DNA of 64,000 nucleotides from Symsagittifera roscoffensis (taxonomy: Eukaryota; Xenacoelomorpha; Acoela; Convolutidae), in assembly GCF_963678635.1 (NCBI RefSeq), contig NC_087064.1, forward strand, positions 8,905,671-8,969,670, read 5' to 3'. This document shows positions 12,808-23,485 of the stretch, in pieces. The translations under genes and the position numbers were made by a program. The notes under the pieces were generated by a model. The model was not told where the DNA came from. It saw only the letters and a list, made by a program, of their open reading frames with translations, and did not search any database. Position 1 is the stretch's first letter. Each line of letters begins with the position of its first letter.

Positions 12808-13310
12808 TTGTTCCGACTTTCGATACGAAAGTAACGGAATATTTGTGCTCGGGTGGGTTTTTTTTTCTTCAGACAAATTTCGACTTTTTAACTAGCCATT
12901 TTTGACGGAAATTTTTTATATCATTCGAAAGGTATTTTACCTGTGATCTTTTTTTGTAAAGTTATGGGGGTTTAAAGATTGCCATTTTGGCCAATTTGGG
13001 ACAATTAAAGCGCAATATATTTCGCTCTATTAACGCGTAAGCGGAGAGTTAATCCGTCTTAGAAATCGTTCCAAATTGGTTAAAAGAAGCTTATTCGCCA
13101 TAATTGATTTGTTACAAGGAGCAAAATCTATCTTTTTATACTTTGTATGGCGTGTGGGGTGATGATTTTCATCTAAAAAAATTTCAAATTTTAGAAAAAA
13201 AATTTCATTTTATTTTTTCTTACATTTAGTTTTTTAATGTTATTACTGCTCCATAAACCTTAAAGGCAGTCGGAACATTCAGGAATTCGCCCTAATACGA
13301 GCAGTCTTGT
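12808..13310 (+). mobile_element. Helentron-like non-autonomous copy, forward
   Basis: The copy starts TTGTTCCGACTTTCGATACG (hairpin ACTTTCGATACGAAAGT) and ends GGCAGTCGGAAC, then a decayed hairpin, then ACGAGCAGTCTTG. The 9 bp subterminal inverted repeat GTTCCGACT/AGTCGGAAC is perfect. There is no coding capacity. Confidence 0.75.
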
Positions 13311-13665
13311 CTATCTTCGTATTTTGTTCCATAATCATTTTACTTGCTAACATCGATCAAAGTTTTGTTAAAATTGCTCATTTTTGATTGCTTTGTCAAT
13401 TTGTGTAGTTTTTATCTTTTTTTTCAAGTTGTGATTAGGACCAAATAAACAGTCTCTTCTAAACTCAATTTAGGGATAGGACTGTTCGCTTGGTTGAAAG
13501 TAATATTTTTAGCCAATCATGTTTAATCTTAGTACGTGCAGGAGTTACTGCTTGAAATTTTCTTCTAATTTTGTTCACTGAGTCTATTTAGGGGGGAGAC
13601 TTTTTGGATGGGTTCCACCAGAAATCGCAAACTCAATTTAGTATGAATTCGCTTAAATTTACTGG
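13311..13665. other. Spacer between two Helentron-like copies
   Basis: About 350 bp of AT-rich intron sequence; nothing recognised. Confidence 0.4.
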
Positions 13666-14204
13666 TTGTTCTGACTTTCGATACGAAAGTAACGGAATAT
13701 TTGTGCTCGGGGTGGGTTTTTTTTTCTTCAGACAAATTTCGACTTTTTAACTAGCCATTTTTGACGGATTTTTTAATATCATTCAAAAGGTATTGTTGTT
13801 CTGAGCCTCAATTTGAAACGATATTTCACCTGTGATCATTTTTTGTAAAGTTATGAGGGTTTAAAGATTACCATGTTGGCTAATTTGGGACAATTAACGC
13901 GCGATATATTTCGCGCAATTAACGCGTACGCGGAGATTTAATCCGTCTTAGAAATCGTTCCAAGTTGGTTGAAAGAAGCTTATTTGCCTTAATTGATTTG
14001 TTACAAGGAGCTAAATCTATTCTTTTGTAGTTTATATGGCGTGTGGGGGGATGATTTTCTTGGAAAAAATTTCAAGTTTTAGAAAAAAAAATTTTCATTT
14101 TTTTTACATTTAATTTGTTAATGATATTTATTTATTACTGCTTCATAAACCTTAAAAGGCAGTCGGAACATTCAGGGCTTCGCCCTGATACGAGCAGTCT
14201 TGTT
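13666..14204 (+). mobile_element. Helentron-like non-autonomous copy, forward, near full length
   Basis: This 539 bp copy is one of the best preserved. It has the start hairpin ACTTTCGATACGAAAGT, an internal palindrome with GCGCGATATATTTCGCGC, a subterminal AGTCGGAAC, the end hairpin CAGGGCTTCGCCCTG, and the end ATACGAGCAGTCTTGTT. It ends 167 bp before the acceptor of GPCR exon 3. Confidence 0.8.
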
Positions 14205-14371
14205 AAAGTTTGAATTCACTTTTACCAGTATTTTTCTTTAAAAGAATCCCCCAGCTCCGGAAAAAACCTAGATTTGCCTGCTTTGGAGGCAGAGTATTAA
14301 AAAAATGGTTAAGTGAACTAAGTTTACAAATAGACTCGAGCAATTATGAACTTATTTCACGTGTTTTTCAG

Positions 14372-14606
14372 TGATCTCAGCCATCGCTCTGGTGAAACAC
14401 CTTCGCCAAGTACCACACATGTTCCTCATCAACCTCGCAGTGTGTGACCTTGGGGTCATGATCATGGACGCATTTGTACTCAGTGGGGTATTCTATGGAA
14501 ACACCTTCCTCCCCAAGTACCCAATGTTATGTGAAGTGAGTGGCGCTATGTGCATGTTGAGTTGCTTCGGAAGTCTGTGGACAATGATGTTTGTGGCAAT
14601 CAACAG
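14372..14606 (+). CDS. GPCR exon 3: end of TM1 to TM3 (NR of the DRY-like motif)
   Basis: The exon lies between CAG (14369-14371) and donor GTAAAC (14607). It completes TM1 (VISAIALVKHL), then reads QVPHMFLINLAVCDLG, the TM2 signature with its conserved Leu-Ala and Asp. PMLCEVSG follows, supplying the TM3 cysteine that pairs with extracellular loop 2, and then SLWTMMFVAINR. AINR stands where most family members have DRY; NRY-type forms are known in melatonin-receptor-like and some invertebrate orphan receptors. It ends in phase 2 (AG), joining G at 21566 to give Arg. The ligand cannot be inferred. Confidence 0.92.
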
Positions 14607-16719
14607 GTAAACGCAATCAACAACACTTTTTGAATCATTACATATTTTTTGTTGCTTATGACCCTTTGGGGCTAATGAGTAGTCAATAGGTACATTTATT
14701 ATAGAGAATTGTATGTTTGAACTAATTGTTTGGAGTTAAACAGCTTTGTTCCGAATTTCCAGCAAGATAATTTGAACCTTCTAAAAACGTTAAAGAATTG
14801 AAATAATGTCTAGAAATCTAACAAAGCGATCTAAGAAATCGAGGCAAAGCTGCTAAATAATAAAATATTCCATGCCATTTGTTTGAATATCTTTGTTGAT
14901 GGCTTACTTTGTTGAAAAACTTAATCATTAAAAAACTCGGGGGATGGTGATTTGCTCGGTAACAGTTAAAATTATTTGTTCGAAACTCTTTAAGAGGTGA
15001 AGGGAAAAACTATCGCGTATGGATTGTTTTTTCTTCCCAATTTTACTAGATCTAAGAAATCTCCGATCATGCGTGGTTTCATATGAAACATTTCATTATA
15101 AGACCAAATTTCACGAATTTTGTGACACTGGCAACTCATGTAATAACACTGAATTTTGCTCTTCTGCAAGTTTTTACGTTTTTTGTTGTAGTTTTTTTAG
15201 ATGAATTAAAAGTATTTTTTTTAAAAAAAACAAGAAAACTAAGTGAAAATCAATTTGAAAAATCATTGCAATTGAAAAAATTTTCTGGGGAACCTGGAAA
15301 ATTGACAAACATAACTGTAAGAATACTTCTCGTATATCTGGGCATTTCCGATTGTCCCTTAATTCATTTATCAGAGTATGAAGTTTTCGTGTCTGTAAAA
15401 AATAGTCCAATACAAAACAGTCTCAGTTAATAATTGTTTTAACAAACCGGTAGGCCTAGAATTGTCCTTTGTTCAACAGACATAAAGAACAAAATATTGA
15501 CCGCCGCAGTCGCGCCAAGGTTTTGCGAGCTTGCCAACAGAGGATAGTACTTAATACAAAATTTAGAGCCGGTGACCTTAAACCGGACTGTTTTGTATTG
15601 GACTGTTTTTTTCCTTCATTATATGGTTTTTTGGATTATTTTATATTGGACTGTTTTGTATTGGACTGTTTTGCATATGCACCGAAATTTTGACTCCTAC
15701 AAATTTAATACGACCGATTAGCTAGCCTCAACTTGGAACGATTTTGTTGTGAGGGATAATTCGACACGCATAAATCATTCGCGTTACGCTCTCAGAATTA
15801 TGAATAAACTATTCACAACACGCATAATTTAGTCCAGAACATGGCCAATTTGACGATTTTCAAACATCAATAACTTAACAAAAAATAATCGAGGATAAAA
15901 TATATTTTTTTGAATTTGAACTCAGGAAGTCGATATCTTCATTGGGATATAAAAAGGTTTTGTTGAAAACTATTATTTTGATCGGTGAAAATTTACTGAA
16001 AAAACCACACCGAGCATAAAAATTCCGTTTTCTTCGAAAGTCGGAACAGTAAAAAAGAAGATTCTCCTCAGCGATGGTGAAATGACTAAGTCATACCCTA
16101 TCAATCGACTGGAAGGTTGGTAGTTCGATGATCAAGATAATAGGATTTTCTCGTTGCTTGTGGGTGAGGTTAATATTACCCAGTCCGAAAAATATATTCA
16201 CGATTGTATGGATTTTTTTTTATCTCAGTCCTTCTGATACGCATGATATATTTTGAGTTAGATTGACTCAGCTGGAAATCGTTTTGGTTCTATTTTCACA
16301 AGAAATTAGGAAAACAATCATATCATCCAATAACTGAGCTCAACTATATGAAAAAAATATTCCACAGATTAAGCATAAAAATATCGCAGTGCAGTTTACA
16401 AAAATTCAAAACGAGTCTGAAGAAACAAACCCACCCCGAGCACAAATATTCCGTCATTTTTGTCGAAACGAACATTTTTCACGCTGGTTAGCTCAAAAAG
16501 TAAGCAAAACTTTGGTTGTGGGCGATTGCAAATATATATTTTTTAATCTTTGTCAATTTTTAATCAACATTTTCAAACAAAATTCACTTGATACACCTGA
16601 AATTACAGCCGGAACTTTCAGGCCTTTGCAATCCGTCTGATTAATTTTTCAATAAAAAATTGAAATAAGCTCGTTTTTTTGTCAAACGGTTTTTTGCCAA
16701 CTCGTCAATTTGAAAGGTT
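14607..16719 (+). other. GPCR intron 3, first part
   Basis: Mostly AT-rich unassigned intron. A short phrase repeat with GGACTGTTTTGTATT and variants lies at about 15590-15680. A diverged reverse-orientation Helentron-like fragment lies at about 15700-16049, ending CTTCGAAAGTCGGAAC. A 115-codon frame at 15083-15430 has no motif and is not called. Confidence 0.5.
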
Positions 16720-18623
16720 CTGGTTGCTGGTCACCAAAAAGTTGCTTATAGACGTTTACAATTGATGTGAGCAAATGCAACTTCTAGACAAAACAATTGT
16801 CCGAATTAGACAATACAGATTCATGTATTTTACATAATTTGCCAATTTACGATAAGCTAACCTAAAAGATGTTTTAAAGAGTTAAAAAATAGCAATTCCC
16901 TACTGTTCTGTTTTTTTTAAATAACTTCATTTCAGTCTTTTTTGATCAAATGTAAATTTTATTTGCAACTCATCTGTTAGAATTCCTTGTAAGAACTCAT
17001 ATTGATAAAACTAATTGAAACACAGAGTGTAAAAAGAACAATCATCGAAGTTTAACTTTTCAATTTTATCATAATTGTATTATTTATAGATAAGTTTGCT
17101 AACAAATTCAAACAAATGTGCTGAATTTTTCTTTTTTTTTTCAAAAACCTTTCCCCAAAATCAGCAAAGAATACTAAATAAACTAGTATGTTTTCATTCC
17201 TTATGAAATTGTTTGATTCAGTTAGCTGTCAATTTATTTTGAAAGATTTTCTTTGTTGAATTGAATCAGCGCTTGTTTAATGAGCGTTGCAGATGAATGC
17301 TGTCAAAGTGCGTCTCAAAAATTCCGCGAAAAAAAAACACAAACTGTTCTTACAAAAAATGGTTTATAATATAGTATACAATACCTTTTTTTTGATATTT
17401 TTTCAATAAAAATTCATTCATTTTTCATGATTACAATGAGGCGTGGTTCCATTTACAAAAAATTTACAACATTTTAGACCACGAAAATCCATTATTGTTT
17501 CGACTTCCGATACGAAAGTAACGGAATATTTATGCTCGGGGTGGGTTTTTTTTTCTTCAGACAAATTCCGATTTTCCAACTAGCCATTTTTGACGTTATT
17601 TTTTCTGGTTGCTGGTCACCAAAAAGTTGCTTATAGACGTTTACAATTGATGTGAGCAAATGCAACTTCTAGACAAAACAATTGTCCGAGTTAGACAATA
17701 CAGATTCATGAATTTTACCTAATTTGCCAAATTACGATAAGCTAACACAAAAGATGTTTTAAAGAGTTGAAAAATAGCAATTCCCTACTGTTCTGTCTTT
17801 TTTAAAGTAACTTCATTTCAGTTTCTTTTGATCAAATGTAACTTTTATTTGCAACTCATCTATTAGAGTCCATTGTAAGAATTCATATTGATAAAACTAG
17901 TTGAGACACAGAGTGTAAAAAGAACAATCATCGAAGTTTAACTTTTCAATTTAATCATAATTGTCTCATTTATAGATAAGTTTGCTAACAATTTAAACAA
18001 AAATGTGCTGAATTTTTCCTTTTTTTTCAAAAACTTTCCCCCAAAATCAGGAAAGAATACTAAATAAACTGGTATGAGTTCATTCTTTATGAAATTGTTT
18101 GATTCAGTTAGCTGTCAATTTATTTTGAAAGATTTTTTTTGTTGAATTGAATCAGCGCTTGTTTATTGAGCGTTGCAGATGAATGCTGTCAAAGTGCGTC
18201 TCAAAAAATCCGCGAAAAAAACACAAACTGTTCTTACAAAAAAATGGTTTAAAATATAGTATACAATACCTTTTTTTTGATATTTTTTCAATGGAAATTC
18301 ATTCAATTTTCATGATTACAATGAGGCGTGGTTCTATTTACAAGAAATTTACAACATTTTAGACCACGAAAACCCATTATTGTTCCGACTTCCGATACGA
18401 AAGTAACGGAATATTTGTGCTCGGGGTGGGTTTTTTTTTCTTCAGACAAATTTCGATTTTCCAACTAGTCATTTTTGACGGAATTTTTTCTGGTTGCTGG
18501 TCACCAAAAAGTTGCTTATAGACATTTACAATTGATGTGAGCAAATGCAACTTCTAGACAAAACAATTGTCCGAATTAGACAATACAGATTCATGAATTT
18601 TACTTAATTTGCCAAATTACGAT
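16720..18623. repeat. Tandem repeat with exact 885 bp spacing, 2.15 copies
   Basis: CTGGTTGCTGGTCACC starts at 16720, 17605 and 18490, so the period is 885 bp both times. Copies 1 and 2 are nearly identical and each ends with the first ~110 bp of a Helentron-like element. Copy 3 stops after about 133 bp, at the point where that element resumes (GACAAATTTCG). The duplicated segment therefore interrupts a Helentron-like copy. Confidence 0.9.
17495..17604 (+). mobile_element. 5' fragment of Helentron-like element
   Basis: TTGTTTCGACTTCCGATACG and the following ~90 bp match the start of the family. The fragment is cut where the next 885 bp repeat unit begins. Confidence 0.75.
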
Positions 18624-19085
18624 AGACAAATTTCGATTTTCTAACTAGCCATTTTTGACGGAATTTCTTATATCATTCAAAAAGTTTTGTTTTCTTGAGC
18701 TTAAATTTGAAAAGATTTTTACTCCTGTGATCACTTTTTATAAAGTTATGGGGGTTTAAAGATTACCAGTTTGGCCAATTTGGGACAATTAACGCGCGAT
18801 ATATTTCGCGCTATTAAAGCGTAAGTGGAGAATTAACTTTTTTAGCAACCGCTCCAAAAAGGTTGAAGGAAGTCTATTTGCCATAGTTGATTTGTTATTA
18901 GCAGCGAATTATATCACTTTGTACTTGGTATGGCGTCTTGGGGACAAAGTTCACAAAAAATCTCAAATTAAAAAAAAGTTTATTTTGATTTTTCTACAAT
19001 CAGTTTTTTCATGTTATTACTGCTCCATAGACCTTAAAAGGCAGTCGGAAAATTCAAGGCTTTGCCCTGATACGAGCAGTTTTGT
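18380..19085 (+). mobile_element. Helentron-like copy split by a tandem-repeat fragment
   Basis: The 5' end (18380-18489) starts TTGTTCCGACTTCCG. It is interrupted by 134 bp of the 885 bp repeat (18490-18623) and resumes at 18624 with about 20 bp overlapping the part already seen. It ends GGCAGTCGGAAA, a decayed hairpin (CAAGGCTTTGCCCTG), then ATACGAGCAGTTTTGTT. The overlap at the break suggests a duplication event, not a simple insertion. Confidence 0.75.
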
Positions 19086-19907
19086 TCTAATTGAAATTGA
19101 TATGACTTTTTTTATAAAATACTTATAGCAAGATATGGCTTAAGATGTTGTCAATTAAATAACATAAAAATTTTATGCGTTTTGAGTCGGAATTGTGTTT
19201 AAACGTTGACTGGTGCTAAACCAAATGTTTCAAACCCTTGAAAATTTATGAAATGTGTTTGAAAAATCGTTCAATTTGGCGTTGCGATTGAAAATCAAAT
19301 TTTGGATTGAAGGTGTTCAAGTATGTTTAAACCAAAATTGTGAAGTTAACTGATGCAAACTAGACATTAAAACTGCTATTAAACCCACTTTATTAGAAAC
19401 ATCAAAATTTAGTTGATATTTGAAGAAAATTCCCATGAACATGATCAAAAATAGCATAATCAAAAATAGCATGATCAAAAATTACTTTCCCCATGAGCTT
19501 GATTAAAAACTAAACCATACTGTTCGTTTATGGGTGAATGTTTTGACTGTCCTTAGAAGTGAGTGAAATAAAATTACACAGTGAATTTTTTCGTAAATAA
19601 AAATGAATTAGCTCCAAAGAAACAACGGGCCTCATTGTTCTGAACAATTGAAAAATGGGGAGCAACTTTGCATTTTGGGTTTGTTTTATTTTTTAAGCAA
19701 AATCAGGTACCATAAAAACTTATCGGAATGGGTCGAGTGATATATCATATTTGAGTTTTGAGTTCTTTCAGTAAGGATTACAGCATTACAAAATTTCGAA
19801 AATTATCCCAGAATCGAGAAAAACAGGTTGAAAAATTCTGATTTTTAGTCTTAATTGGAGCGAGCAGGCTTACAGAAAATGACCAATGTAAATAAGATTT
19901 CGCACAA
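19086..19907. other. Intronic AT-rich sequence, nothing recognised
   Basis: About 820 bp with only a short local repeat (ATGATCAAAAATAGCATAAT variants, 19440-19500). Confidence 0.4.
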
Positions 19908-20487
19908 AACAAGACTGTTTTTAGATCAGTGCAAGGCCCTGAATATTCCGACTGTGCCTTGAATCTTATCGAATAGTTTTTGGGAAAAATATTGAAAACC
20001 TATAAACTTTGAACAATATCAAAGTGTGAAACTTTGAATCGTACGAAGTTAATACGAAGGATTAGCTACTGTCAAATCAATTTGGAACAATTTGAAATAA
20101 ATCGCTACGCTTAAATAACTTGCGGTACGCTCTCAGCATTATGAAATAACAATTAAATTAGCATAATTTAGTCCAGAAGATAACCCTTTTGGCAATTTTC
20201 AACCCCCAGAATTCAAACTCCCAGAAAAAATTATAATTTTCTATAGCTTTTAAGATTTTTTTGTGAAACTCATCCCCGACACACCATATAAAGTACAAAG
20301 TGATAGATGTTGCGTTAATGATCACAACTTTACAAAAATGATCACAGGTGAAATATTGATTCGGAATTAAGCTCGGGAAAGCAAAACATTTTGACTGATA
20401 CAAAAAATTCTGTCAAAAACGCAAGTTGAAAAGTAAAAAACTGTCTGTTGAAAAAAAACCACCCCCACAAATATTCCGTTTCTTTCG
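19908..20487 (-). mobile_element. Diverged Helentron-like copy, reverse
   Basis: The copy begins AACAAGACTGTTTTTAGATC, carries GGCCCTGAATATTCCGACTG, and ends near ACAAATATTCCGTTTC. Its interior is much diverged from the copies at 13.7 and 60.2 kb and part of the palindrome region is lost. Confidence 0.55.
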
Positions 20488-20639
20488 TTATAAATATAAA
20501 TAAGGCCTATATAAATAGGAATATGGGCTCAAAAACATGCAAATTATTTACATAATCAATGCGAATCAAATTTTGAGCGAAAACCTCTTTATTAAAATCC
20601 TTTATATATTGAATGTAAATCAAAATTTGAGCTCAAAAA

Positions 20640-20950
20640 TATGCAATGATATCATGGAAAATCAGTTTTGCTGACCCTAAAGCGAGTTCTAAGAAAAAAC
20701 CAGGCCAAAAAGGCATTTTTGGCACTTTTTGGACAGTTTGACCAAAAAATTGTATTTTTTTTTGCGCGCTTCCTCTCAAAAACAGTATATATTGGTGCCA
20801 AAGACACCTTTTCAAAATGTTAGGGCTAGCCAGCCAAAGTTGGAGGTCTTAAAGTAGTATTGAAGGGGGCATTTTGAGCAGTCAGGGGGTCGAATCCCTA
20901 AGAAAAGCGTCTGCCCCGTCACCACCCTCCCCCTTAAATCTGATGCAGTG
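20640..20950. mobile_element. hAT-type MITE fragment
   Basis: The interior matches the copy at 28033-28463: TTGACCAAAAAATTG, GCGCGCTTCC, TATATTGGTGCCAAAG and 'ggtcgaatccctaag'. It ends in CCCCCTTAAATCTGATGCAGTG. The left terminus is not preserved, so the start is approximate and no target duplication could be read. Confidence 0.6.
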
Positions 20951-21565
20951 CAAACCAAAATTTTTCTTCAAGAACTTTTGTAATGAATCAAGACAAAAGT
21001 TTTCATTATAAATCAGAGTTTGACTTAAAAAAAATGCAATGAAAAATCAAAAAAAGTTACATATTGTATTCTGGTTTGAGTACGGTTTTGGTCATTTGGA
21101 AACTTCAAAAAAAACTGATGAAAAGTTTGAATCGAACCGATTTAAGTCAGTTTTACAGCCTACAAAAACAAAAATAAAAGAGAGAGGAAAGAAAAAGATT
21201 TAGGTAAGTTTAAAATTGTTTTCCATTTTTTGTCAGTCCAGGAAAGTTTGAAATGGCGAACAATCAAAGCATTGTGACCAAAACTTTCCTTCATATTCTG
21301 CATAGTAACTTCACACATTTAGCATTGTAAAAGTAAATGAAAAAAGAAATTTTGGTATGTGTGGGAAAAAATGAAAATATATATTATTTGTCAGTGAGAA
21401 AAAATATGTATTAAGATTTTTTGTTAACGCTGATGCAAAAAGACTTGAACCATAAGTAAATCTTTCTTCCAGAAATGACAAAAAAATCTTCATCTTTTTC
21501 AAATATTCTTTTTTGCTCGTCTCGCTTGCCCGATGAGGGTCGAGTTTCAATTAATTTGATCTTAG
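20951..21565. other. End of GPCR intron 3
   Basis: AT-rich sequence leading to the acceptor TTTGATCTTAG at 21565. A pyrimidine-rich region precedes it (TTCATCTTTTTCAAATATTC, about 21485-21515). No repeat or further exon was seen. Confidence 0.5.
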
Positions 21566-21746
21566 GTTCATCTTCATCTGCAAGAATCAAGTGTACCGCC
21601 GCTTCTTTGACCTCAGAGGAACCCTCCTGTGCATTGGGCTTCTCTGGTTCTGTGTTCTACTCCTCGACCTCCCAAACTACCCTTTCTTGGGGTTCCTGGG
21701 AACAGGTCACGTGTTTACAGACTTGTTTTTGCACTGCAGTTTCAAG
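21566..21746 (+). CDS. GPCR exon 4: intracellular loop 2, TM4 and extracellular loop 2
   Basis: The first base completes Arg of AINR, then FIFICKNQVYRRFFDLRG follows (loop 2), then a hydrophobic TM4 with its conserved Trp (GTLLCIGLLWFCVLLLD), then LPN and GHVFTDLFLHCSFK with the loop 2 cysteine. The LPN after TM4 and the HCSF-type cysteine resemble melatonin-like and Moody/Tre1-like receptors; that placement is from memory of the families and is tentative. The exon ends in phase 0 at donor GTAGAG. No exon for TM5-TM7 was found downstream on this strand. They may lie in the gap at 23085-23284, beyond the window, or be lost. Confidence 0.88.
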
Positions 21747-21759
21747 GTAGAGTTAAAAC

Positions 21760-22082
21760 CAGTAGCGGATTTAGGGGGAGGGGCGCTTCTCCTTAGGGAT
21801 TCGACCCCGTGCCGAACCAAAGGGTCCCCTTTGTACTATTTTCAGATATCCATGTTTGGTGACGGACCCTAAAAATTTTCTAAAGGCGCCTTCGGCGCGA
21901 ATTTATATTAGTTTTGAGGGGAAGCGCAATTTTTTCGTCAAAATTTTCCAGAAAATGCCTAAAAACGACATCAGAAAATCAATTTAGTTGACCTAAAAAA
22001 AAGTCGGCAAAATTTTTTATTTTTTTTTGAAAATACGCCACCCCCCCCCCCCCCCCTCGAGAAATTCCTAGATCCGCGCCTG
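21760..22082. mobile_element. hAT-type MITE with perfect 8 bp target duplication
   Basis: The termini are CAGTAGCGGATTTAGGGGG on the left and the complement of CAGGCGCGGATCTAGGAA on the right. GTTAAAAC at 21752-21759 is repeated exactly at 22083-22090. TIRs starting CAG with an 8 bp duplication are the hallmark of hAT elements. The 323 bp contain no transposase. It sits 13 bp past the 3' end of GPCR exon 4, immediately behind the splice donor. Confidence 0.92.
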
Positions 22083-22357
22083 GTTAAAACACGTCTATTC
22101 TTTTAAGTAATTTGGCTCTTTTCCAATTTGACCATTCAATTTTTTTCCTGAGTAAAGATTTATTCTAAAGCCAGTTTAGATGGAATTTAATGCTCCGAAT
22201 AACAAAGTCACCGTAAACAAGTGAATGTTTTTAAAGGCCGTTTCCGGTATGTGGATTTATAAGAGTGCTTAACCTAAACTTCAGGGTTTGAAATTTAGGT
22301 TCAAGTTTTCTCTCAAAATATTTAGTATTAGATGAAAGCCTTATTCAAACAGTCAGC

Positions 22358-22819
22358 AACACGACTGCTCGTATACGGGCGAAACCCTGGATGTTGCTAA
22401 ATTAAATGTAGTATATAAAATTTCTTTTTCTAAATTGATTTTTTTTTGAAAATCATACCCCAACAAACCAATTAAGGCAAATTAAGCTAGTAAAAAATCA
22501 ATTAAGGCAAATGAGCTTCTTTCAGCCAATTTGCAATAATTTCTAAGTCGGATTAAACCTCCGCTTACGCGTTAATTGCGCGAAGTATATTGTGGGTTAA
22601 TTGTCCCAAGTTGGCCGAAAATGGCAATATTTAAACCCCCATAACTTTACGCGCAATTCAGATATCTTTCCAGTTTTAACCTCAGGACAACAATACCTTT
22701 TGAATGACTCAAAAAAATTTCCGTCGAAATGGTTAGTTAAAAAATCGAAATTTGTCTGAAGAAAAAAAACCAACCCGAGCACAAAAATTCCGTTATTTTC
22801 CTTGAAATAGCCGGAACAA
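22358..22819 (-). mobile_element. Helentron-like copy, reverse, joined head-to-tail to the next
   Basis: The copy begins AACACGACTGCTCGTATACG, has a palindrome remnant and a 'cttacgcgttaattgcgcg' region, and ends ATAGCCGGAACAA. At 22817 the next copy begins at once (AACAAGACTGTTC...CCTTGAATGTTCCGGCTGC) but stops by about 22900. Confidence 0.65.
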
Positions 22820-23084
22820 CAAGACTGTTCATATTCCAGGGCAAGGCCTTGAATGTTCCGGCTGCATGTCAAATCCATTTACGATGTTTTTGGCAGAAAA
22901 TTCTAGATAAATAATCGGAAAAAATTTAAATGTTCTTTTTTGGGTGAATGACAAGGGATCTGACCAAGACACTGAACTTAATAACGAGTAAAACAAACAT
23001 TATAAGGATATTCTGTTGCCAAACGAATAATTGTTTCACAACTTCCTTGCCCTCAAATCTAACTACAATAAGACTAACTGCTGT

Positions 23085-23284
23085 NNNNNNNNNNNNNNNN
23101 NNNNNNNNNNNNNNNNNNNNNNNNNNNNNNNNNNNNNNNNNNNNNNNNNNNNNNNNNNNNNNNNNNNNNNNNNNNNNNNNNNNNNNNNNNNNNNNNNNNN
23201 NNNNNNNNNNNNNNNNNNNNNNNNNNNNNNNNNNNNNNNNNNNNNNNNNNNNNNNNNNNNNNNNNNNNNNNNNNNNNNNNNNNN
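23085..23284. other. Assembly gap of 200 N
   Basis: A run of exactly 200 N, which looks like a placeholder length. It separates repeat sequence from the RNase H frame of a retroelement, so the 5' part of that element (gag, reverse transcriptase and probably an LTR) is likely missing or unplaced here. Confidence 0.98.
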
Positions 23285-23485
23285 GTTTGTAGTAGTAACC
23301 GATTGTAGAGCGCTGGTTACATTTTTTAACGGAAACAACAAGAAAAATAAAACAACGTTTAGTCGATTAACCCGGTGGATCGATCGTACCATTCTGTTCG
23401 ATTTCGTTATCGAACACATGCCGGGAGCAAAAATCGGAATCGCTGACTACCTTTCAAGACATCCGGTAGGGAAGCACAACGAATA
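23285..23485 (+). pseudogene. RNase H C-terminal fragment (gypsy-like pol)
   Basis: The frame begins inside the gap. It reads VVVTDCRALVTFF with the TD of the RNase H active site, then RLTRWIDRTILFDFVIEHM, then a G-x-x-x-G-I-A-D-Y-L-S-R end, which is the RNase H terminal aspartate motif of Ty3/gypsy elements. It stops at TAA shortly after SRHPVGKHNE. The upstream part is missing. Confidence 0.85.

Larger units (their letters stand above)
5996..14371 (+). other. GPCR intron 2 (8.4 kb, repeat-filled)
   Basis: This intron runs from donor GTAGAT (5996) to acceptor GTGTTTTTCAG (14371), phase 1. It contains the 5 kb tandem array at 6909-11880 and Helentron-like copies at 12808-13310 and 13666-14204. 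The part before the array (5996-6908) has several 'actttaaatac' style short repeats near 6110-6230 and otherwise nothing recognised. Confidence 0.75.

Noticed and set aside
22030-22058. Long C run as a possible regulatory or structural site
   Set aside because: It belongs to the hAT MITE interior; its length is probably unreliable in the assembly.
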